A DNA stretch of 42,917 nucleotides from contig JAFPZF010000070.1 of assembly GCA_017417385.1 (NCBI GenBank), forward strand, positions 1 to 42,917. Direction: 5' to 3'. Below, piece after piece: positions 42,529 through 42,917 of this stretch. Source of the stretch: Bacteroidales bacterium. GTDB taxonomy: Bacteria > Bacteroidota > Bacteroidia > Bacteroidales > Marinilabiliaceae. Numbering within the stretch: position 1 is the stretch's first letter; every line of letters begins with the position of its first letter. A model generated the notes under the pieces. It had not been told where the DNA came from and did no database searches. It saw only the letters and a list, made by a program, of their open reading frames with translations. The position numbers and the translations under genes were made by a program.

Positions 42529-42745
42529 ATGGGGTAAAGAGAAGAGGGAACGCTAAGAAGGGACGCAAAGGGAGGAGAGGGCAAGGAGAAGAGATCTATC
42601 AAGAAAGAGGGAGGAGAGCGTATGTCTGGGGGTGGAGAGTAGAAATGAAGGGGAGTGCGACAAGAAAGAGATGTGAGAGAAACGGTTGAAATGAGTATAA
42701 GAAAAAGGAGAATGTACCAAAAGGGATAGGGAAAAGGCGAAGAAA
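42529..42745. other. Purine-rich spacer between sRNA copies
   Basis: No gene or stem-loop seen; long A/G runs on the + strand. Confidence 0.4.
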
Positions 42746-42810
42746 GTCCGAAAATTGATAGAAAATGTACGAAACGTGAAATAGCATGTCGGGGAGGCGG
42801 GGTAACTTTG
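42746..42810 (+). promoter_or_regulatory. sRNA copy 2 promoter with two GTnCGAAA boxes
   Basis: GTCCGAAA (42746-42753) and GTACGAAA (42767-42774) start 21 bp apart; the second starts 36 bp before TAACTTTG (42803-42810). The order of the two box variants is swapped relative to copy 1, the distances are identical. Confidence 0.65.
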
Positions 42811-42816
42811 CAACAA

Positions 42817-42917
42817 GAAAAGATCATAACCGCTATGACCTAGACAATAGGGTCGTCAAACACGATGAGAAGTCACATTCCGGGTTTCGCACACATGGGA
42901 ATTGGGTAGCACTGGGG
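42817..42917 (+). ncRNA. Small RNA gene, copy 2 (runs off the window)
   Basis: Same blocks as copy 1 in the same order: ACCGCTATGACCTA, ATAGGGTCG, ACGATGAGAA and TCCGGGTTTCGCACACATGG, then GGTAGCAC, the start of the terminator stem. Linkers between the blocks differ, so the copies are not a recent duplication. The 3' end lies beyond the window. Confidence 0.65.

Overview
The window looks like a chromosomal segment of a Bacteroidota, order Bacteroidales (Prevotellaceae-like is my best guess, not proven). Reasons: many promoters carry the Bacteroidetes -7 box TAnnTTTG and most genes lack a Shine-Dalgarno; there are many Cys lipoproteins, a Por/T9SS-type C-terminal sorting domain, tandem 'VDLGLSVKWASCNLGA' surface domains, a TonB receptor + DUF4249 pair, a tandem GH43 enzyme, a BF3164-like propeller lipoprotein and the family-typical intergenic repeats. 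The + strand is purine-rich almost everywhere, under genes of either direction, strongly enough to set codon choice.

Layout. 1-1.7 kb: two secreted proteins on the minus strand, the first apparently cut short where an unrelated coding fragment ends on the other strand. 2.1-4.7 kb: a folded RNA-like leader followed by an EcoRI-type adenine methyltransferase and a DUF262-HNH nuclease (probable restriction-modification pair). 4.7-6.4 kb: AAA-ATPase_like/PD-(D/E)XK protein. 6.5-10.9 kb: AraC regulator divergent from a TonB-dependent receptor and DUF4249 lipoprotein, separated by a 75-nt pure purine tract. 11.2-12.3 kb: AT-rich CoiA-like nuclease (island). 12.3-20.6 kb: six-gene minus operon SWIM zinc finger - DUF5691 - MoxR ATPase - DUF5682 - VWA - metallophosphoesterase, with a -7 box placed so close to the first ATG that the message should be almost leaderless. 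20.7-22.3 kb: three membrane/unknown genes including a J-domain-like protein. 22.4-22.7 kb: rod-like structured RNA candidate. 22.8-23.7 kb: self-inhibited class II Fic protein with an HTH and a perfect inverted-repeat operator over its own promoter. 23.9-26.4 kb: small lipoprotein and tandem GH43 lipoprotein. 26.4-30.2 kb: repeat-rich stretch with a small membrane protein, a gene fragment, a BF3164-like lipoprotein and L-serine ammonia-lyase.

30.4-42.1 kb is a long plus-strand run: a secreted beta-helix protein, a TMEM43-like membrane protein, an NTF2-like (DUF3828-like) lipoprotein, three tandem paralogous lipoproteins that join NTF2-like units to a Cys-rich beta-helix, a VanZ-like membrane protein, a membrane-anchored CbxX/CfxQ-type AAA+ ATPase and a last NTF2-like lipoprotein. 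Spacing and shared domains suggest one functional set, which I do not recognise as a described system.

42.1-42.9 kb holds no protein gene. It carries a perfect 38-bp palindrome and then two tandem copies of a small RNA gene. Each copy has a TAACTTTG box preceded, at identical distances, by two GTnCGAAA boxes 21 bp apart; the first ends in a strong intrinsic terminator and the second runs off the window end. This tandem sRNA unit and the lipoprotein/AAA+ gene set are the best candidates for something undescribed.
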